From an uncultured Porphyromonadaceae bacterium (GTDB taxonomy: Bacteria; Bacteroidota; Bacteroidia; Bacteroidales; Muribaculaceae): 64,000 nt of DNA. The notes below the pieces were generated by a model. It saw only the letters and a program-made list of their open reading frames with translations, was not told the origin of the DNA and ran no database searches. This document shows, one piece after another, positions 42,907 to 50,521 of this stretch. Positions within the stretch are counted from its first letter, which is position 1, and each line of letters starts with the position of its first letter. A program made the position numbers and the translations under genes. The stretch spans positions 1 through 64,000 of the forward strand of contig URSD01000005.1 in the NCBI GenBank assembly GCA_900550395.1, in the 5' to 3' direction.

Positions 42907-42935
42907 GTCACATCGTATTTGAGGTTTTCTCCCCG

Positions 42936-44069
42936 TCAGCCTATCAGCTCGACGCCGATACCTGGGCGGTCGGGAATTGTCACTTTGCCGTCCACGATCT
43001 TTATGCCGTCGAAACGGTCGTTGGCGATAAGGAGATTGCCGTCGAGGTCGGCCCAGTCGACCATGGGCGAGAGCTGTGCGGCGGCTGTGACGGCGCAGCT
43101 TGTCTCGGTCATGCATCCGAGCATTACTTTCATACCTAAGGCACGCGCCAGCACGGCCATTTTGTGAGCTTCGTGAAGACCGGTGCTCTTCATCAGCTTG
43201 ATATTGATGGCGTCGTAAACGCCGTGTGCGCGGATCACGTCGGGCAGACGCTGGAGGAATTCATCGGCCACGAGTGGCAGCGGCGAGCGCTCGCGCAGCC
43301 ATGCAGTTTCGTCTATCATCTCCTTCGGCATGGGCTGCTCAACAAAGAGGCAATTCTGCCCGGCGAGCCATTCGCACATCTCCAGAGCCTGCTCCTTGCT
43401 GTTCCAGCCCTGGTTGGCGTCAACGCAGATAGGAGTGTCGCATGTGCGCCGCAGAGTCTCCACTATTTCCTTGTCGTGGCCCGTGCCCATCTTCACTTTC
43501 ACTACCTTGAAGGGTGCGCACTCCTCTATCTCCTTGCGCATCTCGGCTGGGTCGCTCTGATAGCTGATGGTGTAGGATGTGTTCGGCGTATTGTCAGGGT
43601 TGAGTCCCCAGATTTTGTACCAGGGCTGCCCCATGATTTTGCCGAGGAGGTCGTGGAGGGCGATGTCGACCGATGCCTTGGCCGCGCGGTTGTCGGGTGC
43701 CACGCTGTCCATGTAGGCATGTATGTCCTCGATGCGGAACGGGTCGGTGAACTGCGCAAGGTCAAGGCTGCCGAGGAAGCGGCATACGCTGTCGACGCTC
43801 TCGCCCAGATAGGGGGGCATGGAGGCCTCGCCGTAGCCGGTGATGCCGTCGTATTCTATCTGCACCTGCACTCCGGGTGTGGTTGTGCGCTTGTTCTTTG
43901 CGAGGTTGAAGGCATGGCGCAGCTTCAGCTCGTAAGGCTGGAATCTGAGATTGAGGCATCCGGCCTTGCCTGTCTGTTTTGTCGGCGAGCCGAATGCGGA
44001 GAACGATATGGGCGACATGGCAAGTGCTGAGCCAAGGATGGATGTGCGTAGGAAGTTGCGTCGGTTCAT
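42936..44069 (-). CDS. L-Ala-D/L-Glu (dipeptide) epimerase with Tat-type signal
   Basis: 377 residues of the enolase superfamily, muconate-lactonising subgroup. Catalytic Lys in KVVKVKMG (about 195), metal ligands in CVDANQGW, FVEQPMP and LVADEF, and the second catalytic Lys in INIKLMKSTG, matching dipeptide epimerases that convert L-Ala-D-Glu to L-Ala-L-Glu in murein peptide recycling. The N-terminus NRRNFLRTSILGSALAMSP is a twin-arginine-like export signal, so the enzyme probably acts in the periplasm, unlike E. coli YcjG. It lies 30 bp after an NlpC/P60 fusion gene that could supply its substrate. Confidence 0.88.
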   Translation of the reverse strand: MNRRNFLRTSILGSALAMSPISFSAFGSPTKQTGKAGCLNLRFQPYELKLRHAFNLAKNKRTTTPGVQVQIEYDGITGYGEASMPPYLGESVDSVCRFLGSLDLAQFTDPFRIEDIHAYMDSVAPDNRAAKASVDIALHDLLGKIMGQPWYKIWGLNPDNTPNTSYTISYQSDPAEMRKEIEECAPFKVVKVKMGTGHDKEIVETLRRTCDTPICVDANQGWNSKEQALEMCEWLAGQNCLFVEQPMPKEMIDETAWLRERSPLPLVADEFLQRLPDVIRAHGVYDAINIKLMKSTGLHEAHKMAVLARALGMKVMLGCMTETSCAVTAAAQLSPMVDWADLDGNLLIANDRFDGIKIVDGKVTIPDRPGIGVELIG

Positions 44070-44099
44070 GGATTGATGTTTGTGGAGAGTTGATTTTGT

Positions 44100-46532
44100 T
44101 TATCTGTCAAAGTACCATGGATGGTCGGCGGCTCGAACTATGCCGTCGGTTCCCTCGTTGCCGTGGATGCGCACGGCGTGGAGGAATGGGGTGGTGAGGT
44201 AGTCCTCGGCCGCGGGGTCGATGCTGTTTCGCTTTACCCGGCCGGAGGCGTGTACGTAGTGGCCGTCGTGGTCGTAGATGGCGACGTGGGTCACGCGGCG
44301 CGTATCGGCATTGCCGAAGAAAAGGAGGTCGCCGGCGCGGCACGTGCGCCAGTCGCCGGGTTCTATGCGCGTGCCCGTGAGTGCCTGCTGCGAAGCGTCG
44401 CGCCGCAGTATTATTCCGTTTGCCAGATAGGCTGTCTTTGCCAGACCCGAGCAGTCGAGCGCCTTTACCGAGGTGCCTCCCCACAAGTAGGGCGTACCTT
44501 CCGTGGAGTAAGCGATGTCGAGAATCAGGTCGGCGTCGAAAGGTTGTGCGGCCCACTGCTCTACAGTGGAGAATGCTTTGGCATCGGCCCATCCGCGGCG
44601 TCCGTCGGGCAGCTTGATCTCCACGCGTCCGTGGCGCGGTTTGTCCAAAGTGCCTTCCACTATGCAACCGTGCACGAGGTCAGTGACTACGTCGCGCGGA
44701 CCCGTAGCCGTCGGTGAATTGTAGGCGCGAAGCTGATAGGGCGCCGTGACTATTAGCCTCGGCGCATGACGCCACGCATGCATTGCCGAATCTGACATAG
44801 CCGTCAGCGACGAAACGGGCGAGTAGGCTATATAGCCGTCGGGTGTCTGCACGCGCTGCCAGTCGCCTTCGCGCTCGCCTATCAGGCGCACGGGCATTCC
44901 CATAAGGGCCTGCGAGGCCATTTCGGCAGCGTGGCGCGGGCCTGTGCGCAGACTGGTTACGGATATGCGCGGAAGCGCCCACAGCGTGTCGGCGTACACC
45001 TTTATATTATTAATGTATGCCAAGCCTGTCTGTCGGAGTTCTTCGTCGATGGCTTGCCGCAGGACTGCCTCAGTGGTCGTTCCGTTCAATTCTATGACGC
45101 CGTCGGCATTTTGTCGGGCGTGGATGTCGGCCAGAGCCTGACGCTTGTCGGGGGCATACTGCCGTATGGCCTTGTCGACTATGCTATGAGCCACATCGGC
45201 GGGGCGTTCGATCGGAGAACATTCCAGTATCTCCATGTGTCGGCGGAACCCCGGATAATAAATGTTGCCGCGGGAACATTCCAGCTCGCCGGCCTGCTGG
45301 TCGACGGTCTCGCTGCGTACGAAACGTTTGGCCGGAACCAACGGACCGCATACACCGCTGTTTGCGGCGAGGCGGTAATGGTCCATGCCGGTGGAGTAGA
45401 ATGCACGGGTTCGCGGGTCGGCGGCATTTTCCATGCGTCCGAATGACACGTCGACGGGCACCCAGCCGACACCTTCAAAATATACTTCGGCCCAGTCGTG
45501 GTAGTTGACGGCTCCGGGATGCATCATCCATCCGCTTTCCCAGCGGGCGGGCACTCCGAGCGAGCGCATCAGCGAGATATACAGCAGTGACACTTGGCCG
45601 CAGTCGCCGTGGCCTTCCGCCAGCACATATTCGGGTATGCACTCCAGTGTGCTGTATTCGCGTGCTCCGGCCCACGGGAAGCGGCGGTAGATGTAGTCGT
45701 AGACGAGTTCACTCTGCCGCAGGGGATTGGTCTCGTCTCCCACGATGGCACGTGACAGCGAATCGAGCCGCACTATGTGGGGCGCCTCCATGGCCGTGTA
45801 GCGGCGGTATGTGTCGCTCTCCTTGTCGTAGGGCTGCATCGCGGCGAGTATCGCATCCGGCGAGTAGTATTCGGCCGAGGCGATATATTCGACTGTTATG
45901 TCGAAATGCGTGTCCTCACCCTCCCTTACCGGCTGCTCCAGATAAACGCTGCGGTGAACGCTTGCGCCCGGGTCGGAAATGCTGTGTGCGGCTGGATGAC
46001 TCTCCACGAGGCGTATGCCCGACTGGCGCTGCGTCGGTCGTGGCATGGGCAGCCACAGACGCAGAGTGTCGCCCCGGAGCTCGTCGGAGTAGGGCACATC
46101 CACGCTATAGCGGTAGCGTATGCGGCGTGCGGCGCTGCTCCCCTCTTTCCCGTCGATGGCGGCCAGGAGGCTGTCGACCTCGCTGATGCGATCTTCCGAT
46201 GCCGGGGAGGTGCGTCCCGTGTAGCCGCCGTTCATGTCGGGATTGACAAGCGCGAGGTTGCGCGGCGATTTTACGTGCATGCGCTTTTGTCCGTCTATGT
46301 CGCGTACCTCGAGGTATCGTTTGGCGATGAAGCGGTTGATGTCGGCGTCGGTGATGCCGGGGTGCAGCTGCCTGACGCGCTTTGAGCCTTCCTTGAGTGT
46401 GAGGCTGAAGTCGGCGCGTGTGCGTGCCTCGATTGCGGCGGCTGAGTCGTTTTCGAGCCATGCGGGTGGGGCGCCTGCGGCGGTGACAGACGAGGCGATG
46501 GCGATAATTGCGGGGAGGATGGCGTTTTTCAT
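44100..46532 (-). CDS. Transglutaminase-like / SH3 / NlpC-P60 fusion protein
   Basis: 810 residues with a signal peptide (about 1-21). A transglutaminase-like domain (about 135-400) has the triad Cys311 (HGDCGQVS), His345 (NYHDWAEVY) and Asp361 (VPVDVSFG). Next come a linker, one or two bacterial SH3-type domains (about 525-670, including GREGDWQRVQTPDGYIAYSP-like strands) and a C-terminal NlpC/P60 domain with Cys694 (ALDCSGL) and His749 (VTHVAIY). NlpC/P60 enzymes with SH3 domains cleave gamma-D-Glu-diaminopimelate bonds of murein peptides, releasing L-Ala-D-Glu, the substrate of the epimerase encoded next. The transglutaminase-like part may be a second peptidase. All catalytic residues are present. 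Confidence 0.88.
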   Translation of the reverse strand: MKNAILPAIIAIASSVTAAGAPPAWLENDSAAAIEARTRADFSLTLKEGSKRVRQLHPGITDADINRFIAKRYLEVRDIDGQKRMHVKSPRNLALVNPDMNGGYTGRTSPASEDRISEVDSLLAAIDGKEGSSAARRIRYRYSVDVPYSDELRGDTLRLWLPMPRPTQRQSGIRLVESHPAAHSISDPGASVHRSVYLEQPVREGEDTHFDITVEYIASAEYYSPDAILAAMQPYDKESDTYRRYTAMEAPHIVRLDSLSRAIVGDETNPLRQSELVYDYIYRRFPWAGAREYSTLECIPEYVLAEGHGDCGQVSLLYISLMRSLGVPARWESGWMMHPGAVNYHDWAEVYFEGVGWVPVDVSFGRMENAADPRTRAFYSTGMDHYRLAANSGVCGPLVPAKRFVRSETVDQQAGELECSRGNIYYPGFRRHMEILECSPIERPADVAHSIVDKAIRQYAPDKRQALADIHARQNADGVIELNGTTTEAVLRQAIDEELRQTGLAYINNIKVYADTLWALPRISVTSLRTGPRHAAEMASQALMGMPVRLIGEREGDWQRVQTPDGYIAYSPVSSLTAMSDSAMHAWRHAPRLIVTAPYQLRAYNSPTATGPRDVVTDLVHGCIVEGTLDKPRHGRVEIKLPDGRRGWADAKAFSTVEQWAAQPFDADLILDIAYSTEGTPYLWGGTSVKALDCSGLAKTAYLANGIILRRDASQQALTGTRIEPGDWRTCRAGDLLFFGNADTRRVTHVAIYDHDGHYVHASGRVKRNSIDPAAEDYLTTPFLHAVRIHGNEGTDGIVRAADHPWYFDR

Positions 46533-46545
46533 TCAGGTGTTAGCT

Positions 46546-47205
46546 TTATTGCAGTGTCATGACACCGAAATACTCCGGACGGTGGAAATCGGGCGTCGGA
46601 GTAGGTATGGGATTCCAGCTCAGGTAGTGTGGCTGCGATGTGGCCGAGGCGCATTTGTAGAAGTTGCCGCGCATCTCCACCGGTTTGCCTTCGTAGCTTA
46701 CGCCTATGAGGTCAAGCGGAATGACCGTCAGCAGATTCCACGAGAATATGCCTTCCAGCTCCCGGAACGGCCGGTTGCCGCAGCTTGCTATGCGCTGCAC
46801 GCGCGCGAGCTCGTCGGGCGTGAGGCGCACCGGTTCGTTGCGTGTCACGCGGTGTGAGGCATTGAGTGTGCCTATGCAGTTGAACTCGAAGTTCCAGTAT
46901 TCGCCGCCCTCATGCGGCTGAACGAAAAATTCCACGCATGAGTCGCCGCATACGGGTCCTAAATCCTCGTACACCTCCGCGCGCAGGAAATTTGTGCGTG
47001 AGAAGAAATCGATGTACAGGTTTTTCCCGCTGTGCGCTATGGTGAATGACGACAGCGGATGGTACGGAAACATGCCGGGCCAGTTGTTGCAGCCTATGAT
47101 GCGGCGTTCGCCTCCTGCCTCGAGGGTGGCTATTATTGTGTCCGGATTGTCGCACGCATCCAGGGCGGGCAGGAAAGGGACTGTGAGAGAGTTGATGTTA
47201 TCCAT
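46546..47205 (-). CDS. CBM9-like carbohydrate-binding protein
   Basis: 219 residues from the ATG at 47205 (MDNINSLTVPFL), 1 bp after the upstream stop; a longer start would overlap that gene. The sequence matches the family-9-like domain (YIDFFSRTNFLRAEVYEDLGPVCGDSCVEFFVQPHEGGEYWNFEFN in overlapping parts, ending FHRPEYFGVMTLQ). In Bacteroidetes such stand-alone domains are common and uncharacterised. No signal peptide is evident, so the location is unclear. It is cotranscribed with a transporter and murein peptide enzymes. Confidence 0.8.
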   Translation of the reverse strand: MDNINSLTVPFLPALDACDNPDTIIATLEAGGERRIIGCNNWPGMFPYHPLSSFTIAHSGKNLYIDFFSRTNFLRAEVYEDLGPVCGDSCVEFFVQPHEGGEYWNFEFNCIGTLNASHRVTRNEPVRLTPDELARVQRIASCGNRPFRELEGIFSWNLLTVIPLDLIGVSYEGKPVEMRGNFYKCASATSQPHYLSWNPIPTPTPDFHRPEYFGVMTLQ

Positions 47206-47206
47206 G

Positions 47207-47872
47207 TCAGAGCGAGAAGTAGGTTTTAAGGGCCACGCCGACACCCACGAGAGCCATTCCTATGAGTATGGTGCCGATAATGCGGTTGAAGAGCCACATC
47301 GAGCGCACGTTGAAGCGGCGTCGCAGCTTGTTGACTATCCAGGTGATACCGTACCACCACGCCAACGCGCCTCCGAGGATGGAGAGATAGGCTGATATGT
47401 AGTGGTGCACGCCGAATTCCGGCAGTATGAAGTTGAAGCGGGCAAATAGGCCTATTATGAAAAAGAGTATCAGCGGATTGCTGAATGTCAGCAGGAAGCC
47501 GCTGACGAGGTCGCCCCAGTAGCTGCTACCGGCCGCTTTCACCACGGCTTCCGTGCCGGGCGCTGCTTTCAGCGAACGCGTGGGATTTTTGCGGAACAGG
47601 TATATGCCGAATGCGGCCAGCACGAATCCGCCGACGAATTGCAGCAACAGCTGATGCTTGTCGATAAGGTCGGTGATGAAGCTCAGGCCGAAGCCGGTAA
47701 GCAGACAATAGAACAGATCGCTCACCGACGCGCCGACGCCCGTGAACATGCCCGGCCAGCGGCCTTTGCTGAGTGTCCGCTGTATTACGAGCATGCCGAT
47801 GGGTCCCATCGGCGCCGAGATAAGCACTCCGATGAGAAGCCCTCGCGGCAATATGTACAATATCTGCTCCAT
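47207..47872 (-). CDS. LysE family transporter
   Basis: 221 residues from the ATG at 47872, six hydrophobic helices. LysE-family features: GLLIGVLISAPMGPIGMLVIQRTL at the N-terminus, GVGASVSDLFYCLLTGFG, and FLLTFSNPLILFFIIGLF in the middle. Members export amino acids or related small molecules. It is the first gene of an operon with CBM9-like, NlpC/P60-fusion and epimerase genes, so its substrate may be a murein-derived amino acid or dipeptide. The -7 box (47881-47888) lies so close that the mRNA should have a leader of only about five bases. Confidence 0.85.
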   Translation of the reverse strand: MEQILYILPRGLLIGVLISAPMGPIGMLVIQRTLSKGRWPGMFTGVGASVSDLFYCLLTGFGLSFITDLIDKHQLLLQFVGGFVLAAFGIYLFRKNPTRSLKAAPGTEAVVKAAGSSYWGDLVSGFLLTFSNPLILFFIIGLFARFNFILPEFGVHHYISAYLSILGGALAWWYGITWIVNKLRRRFNVRSMWLFNRIIGTILIGMALVGVGVALKTYFSL

Positions 47873-47880
47873 GCAAAAAA

Positions 47881-47888
47881 CAAAGTTA
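47881..47888 (-). promoter_or_regulatory. -7 box of the LysE-epimerase operon
   Basis: TAACTTTG on the minus strand, only 8 bp from the LysE ATG. A CTG, a one-base-off -33 element, lies 21 bp upstream. Confidence 0.55.
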
Positions 47889-47965
47889 GCACAATTTTCA
47901 TGATTTTTACAGTAGTTCGTATGCAAAAAATGTAAAAAATGTTCAATAACATAATAAGCATAAAA

Positions 47966-47999
47966 ACGAGAGATGCGTCTGCAACGGCGCATCTCTCGT
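47966..47999 (-). terminator. Terminator after the first BlaR1-like gene
   Basis: A perfect 12-bp stem (ACGAGAGATGCG, 47966-47977; complement 47988-47999), loop of 10 nt, followed on the minus strand by TTTTT. It lies 23 bp past the stop codon at 48023. Confidence 0.85.
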
Positions 48000-48022
48000 C
48001 GGATAAGTATGTAAATGCTGTA

Positions 48023-49465
48023 TTACTTAGTGCTTGTGATTCTCATTTCGTTTTTCTGAGTGTCGACGGTGATCGACGCAATATCGCCCGGACTCATCGC
48101 GTTCAGTTCCGATACGCCTATGGCTTTTCCGTCAAGAAAAATCTTCATGCCTTCGGGTAGGGCTGACTGTTTCCCGTTGAGCCCTATGGATATGGTCTTA
48201 GTGCCGGCCTGGGTCGTGCTAACTCGCACTGCCGAGGATTGAGTGTTATTGAAGAAGTCTTCAAGGTTGAACGGAATCTCGAACCCGTTTACCGTCAGGG
48301 TCATGGAGGTGTTCTCAAATACGCTTATGAACGGGAATGTGGCCGTGATGACGGCCTCGCCGTCAGTCATGCTGCAATTCAGCCCGTTGGCCTTATATGT
48401 TTTGCCTGCCGTTGTGAATGTGCCGCCGGATACCGTAAGATTGTCACCAAGGCCCTTGCCCTTGATGGTGACGGTGGTTGCGTTTCCGTTGTTGTTGATG
48501 TTCGTGACTTTAAAAAACTGGACGGAAGTACCGGTGACTGACGGATTTTCGTTATCTTTGCTGACTGAAACATCGCAACTGCTGATTGTTGACACGGCAG
48601 CGCGCACGGCCGGCATCCCTGCCACGCCGAGTGCCAACGCGAGCATCGGCACAAGTGCGAGGGCTTTCAATTTACGCCCCGCACCACTCTTTTCTTTGTA
48701 CATCATGGTGATACGTTTTTTAAGTTTACTATGATTCAGGCTGTTGGCTAAGGACGGGAATCTGGCGCCGACAGCCTTTTTTATCAATAACATCTGGTAT
48801 TCCTGCGGGTCGTGACCTTGGTCTATTACGGCCATATCGGCCTGATATTCATGCACGAGCATCAGCTCGTCGCGCATAAGCCATGCCGCCGGATTGAACC
48901 AGTTGACAATGCATACGGCCTGGGCTATGAGCAGGTCGATCCAATGGCGTGACTTTACATGCTTTAACTCGTGCGTGGCTATCGCAAGGCAATGACTGTC
49001 ATAGTCTTTATGGCTGAGCACTACGTAGTGCATCCAGCTGAATGGGGCGAAACGTTCGTCGTCGGTTACCACTAACGTATATCCTTCCTTTTCGATTCGT
49101 TTTCCGGTACGGATTACGTTGGTGAGCCTTACCCACGTGACAATTGTCCTGACGGTCACGACAATCATCCCTGACAGAAATATCCACACAAGCACGGTGC
49201 CCCACAGCGGTTCTGAATGCGGTGTTGCAGCCATTGCGAGAGCCTCTGCGCTTTCCGTGGCTTGCGGTTGAGCGTTTTCCGGTGCATTCAGTATGAGAAG
49301 CAGATAAATCGCAGGCAACGTCAGAAACGACACTGCGTATATGAGCAGCAGTACGCCGCGGTTGAAGCCATGCTGATTGTCCCTCGCCAGAAAAAGGCGG
49401 TAGGCAAGGTACATCGCCAGCATCAGCAGGCCGCTTATAATCGAGTATGACAGAAATCCTCCCAT
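48023..49465 (-). CDS. M56 family metallopeptidase (BlaR1-like sensor)
   Basis: 480 residues. Membrane helices at about 5-25, 38-58 and 87-110, then the cytosolic zinc peptidase domain with HELKH (165-169) and the third-ligand helix VHEYQAD (205-210), and a fourth helix near 270-290 (ALALVPMLALALGVAG). The C-terminal 190 residues lie in the periplasm and contain Asn/Thr-rich beta-strands with no penicillin-binding domain. The end (MKIFLDGKAIGVSELNAMSPGDIASITV) resembles the TonB-receptor plug motif. In BlaR1 systems the peptidase is activated by ligand binding and inactivates the BlaI repressor. Here the ligand is unknown. The ATG lies 1 bp before the blaI stop region, so translation is coupled. 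Confidence 0.87.
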   Translation of the reverse strand: MGGFLSYSIISGLLMLAMYLAYRLFLARDNQHGFNRGVLLLIYAVSFLTLPAIYLLLILNAPENAQPQATESAEALAMAATPHSEPLWGTVLVWIFLSGMIVVTVRTIVTWVRLTNVIRTGKRIEKEGYTLVVTDDERFAPFSWMHYVVLSHKDYDSHCLAIATHELKHVKSRHWIDLLIAQAVCIVNWFNPAAWLMRDELMLVHEYQADMAVIDQGHDPQEYQMLLIKKAVGARFPSLANSLNHSKLKKRITMMYKEKSGAGRKLKALALVPMLALALGVAGMPAVRAAVSTISSCDVSVSKDNENPSVTGTSVQFFKVTNINNNGNATTVTIKGKGLGDNLTVSGGTFTTAGKTYKANGLNCSMTDGEAVITATFPFISVFENTSMTLTVNGFEIPFNLEDFFNNTQSSAVRVSTTQAGTKTISIGLNGKQSALPEGMKIFLDGKAIGVSELNAMSPGDIASITVDTQKNEMRITSTK

Positions 49466-49466
49466 T

Positions 49467-49838
49467 TTATTTTCCTTTGTTTTGAATGAGTTCGAGCAAC
49501 TCCTTCAGTTCGTCTGCGGATATTTTGTCTTCGGCAACCAGAGCCGATACAGCGCCGTAATAGCTTCCTCCGAAATAGTCCCTGATAAAATTACCGAAAC
49601 TGCGACTTCTGAAGCTTTCCTTTTTTACTATTGCATAGTATTGGAAAGAACCGCCGGTCTCGTCGTGACTCACGAAGCCCTTTGCCTCCAGCCGGCGCAC
49701 CACTGTCGACACGGTATTGAAGTGCGGTTTAGGGTCGGGATACAGTTCTACAAGCTTGCTTATAGCTATCGGGCCGTACTCCCAGAGCAGTTGCATAAGT
49801 TCTTCCTCTTTGGGCGTAAGTTGGTCTTTTTTCTTCAT
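49467..49838 (-). CDS. BlaI/MecI/CopY family transcriptional repressor
   Basis: 123 residues from the ATG at 49838; the promoter at 49862-49892 rules out the longer reading. Winged-helix DNA-binding domain (LTPKEEELMQLLWEYGPIAISKLVELYPDPKPHFNTVSTVVRRLEAKGFVSH in overlapping parts), then a C-terminal dimerisation helix pair (FFRSRSFGNF-like, VSALVAEDKISADELKELLELI). These repressors are inactivated by cleavage triggered by the M56 sensor encoded directly downstream. Palindromic AACTA-N6-TAGTT sites flank its promoter, indicating autoregulation. Confidence 0.92.
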   Translation of the reverse strand: MKKKDQLTPKEEELMQLLWEYGPIAISKLVELYPDPKPHFNTVSTVVRRLEAKGFVSHDETGGSFQYYAIVKKESFRSRSFGNFIRDYFGGSYYGAVSALVAEDKISADELKELLELIQNKGK

Positions 49839-49935
49839 AACTATTTTTGTAGTTTGCACGGCAAAGGTAATAACTATTTTTGTAGTTACAAACCGCATAT
49901 GCAATTTTTAACCTTCATTAACTACAAAAATAGTT
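49839..49935 (-). promoter_or_regulatory. blaI-blaR1 promoter with three operator copies
   Basis: A 16-bp site AACTATTTTTGTAGTT occurs at 49839-49854 and 49872-49887, and as its complement at 49920-49935. On the minus strand TTTG (49889-49892) and TACCTTTG (49862-49869), 19 bp apart, form a consensus promoter. One operator overlaps the spacer and the other covers the short leader up to the ATG, so a bound BlaI dimer would block transcription. The third copy is nearer the divergent flavodoxin gene. Confidence 0.85.
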
Positions 49936-50023
49936 TGGACTCCTCTTTCGCGTGGTTACCGGGCAATTCAGAACCATCTGTACGATGTGCTTGTTATGAA
50001 ATAAATATCATAAACATTCGATT

Positions 50024-50518
50024 ATGAAAAAAGCAGGCATTTTTTATGCTTCAAGCACAGGCCACACTGCAAAGGTGGCGCACAAGATAGCCGCCGCGCT
50101 CGGCGTGCCCGAAGACGACGTTCACAACGTGGCGGAGACTGCCCCCTCGGTGCTTGGCGATTATGAGCTGAGCATACTTGGTTCGCCCACTTATGCTTCC
50201 GGCGACATGCAGTACACTATGGAGGATTTTGTGGACGGAGCATCGGCACTCGACCTGAAAGGCCATCGTTTGGCTTTCTTCGGTCTTGGCGACGAGACCA
50301 TGAACCTAAGCTTCTGCAGCGCTGTGGGTGACATGGCGAAAGCAATGTCGCCCACAGGTGCTGAGCAGGTGGGGCAGTTCGATGCCAAGGGCTATGTGTT
50401 CGATACCACGGAGGCCGAGATTGCTCCGGGTGTCTACGCCGGTCTCATGCTCGACGAGGTCAATCATCCGGAGTTGACCGACACGCGCATTGCCGCGTGG
50501 GCCGAAACACTCAAATAA
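50024..50518 (+). CDS. fldA: Flavodoxin
   Basis: 164 residues, long-chain-like flavodoxin. FMN phosphate loop ASSTGHTAKVA (about 9-19), the isoalloxazine-side segments SPTYASGDMQYTMEDF (about 54-68) and FFGLGDETMNLSFCSAVG (about 84-101). It carries electrons between low-potential donors such as 2-oxoacid oxidoreductases and acceptors, and often replaces ferredoxin under iron limitation or oxidative stress. It is divergent from the first blaI gene, and a BlaI-type operator (49920-49935) lies about 90 bp upstream. It converges on the DUF4954 gene with only 3 bp between stops. No obvious -7 box was found. Confidence 0.92.
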   Translation: MKKAGIFYASSTGHTAKVAHKIAAALGVPEDDVHNVAETAPSVLGDYELSILGSPTYASGDMQYTMEDFVDGASALDLKGHRLAFFGLGDETMNLSFCSAVGDMAKAMSPTGAEQVGQFDAKGYVFDTTEAEIAPGVYAGLMLDEVNHPELTDTRIAAWAETLK

Positions 50519-50521
50519 CAG

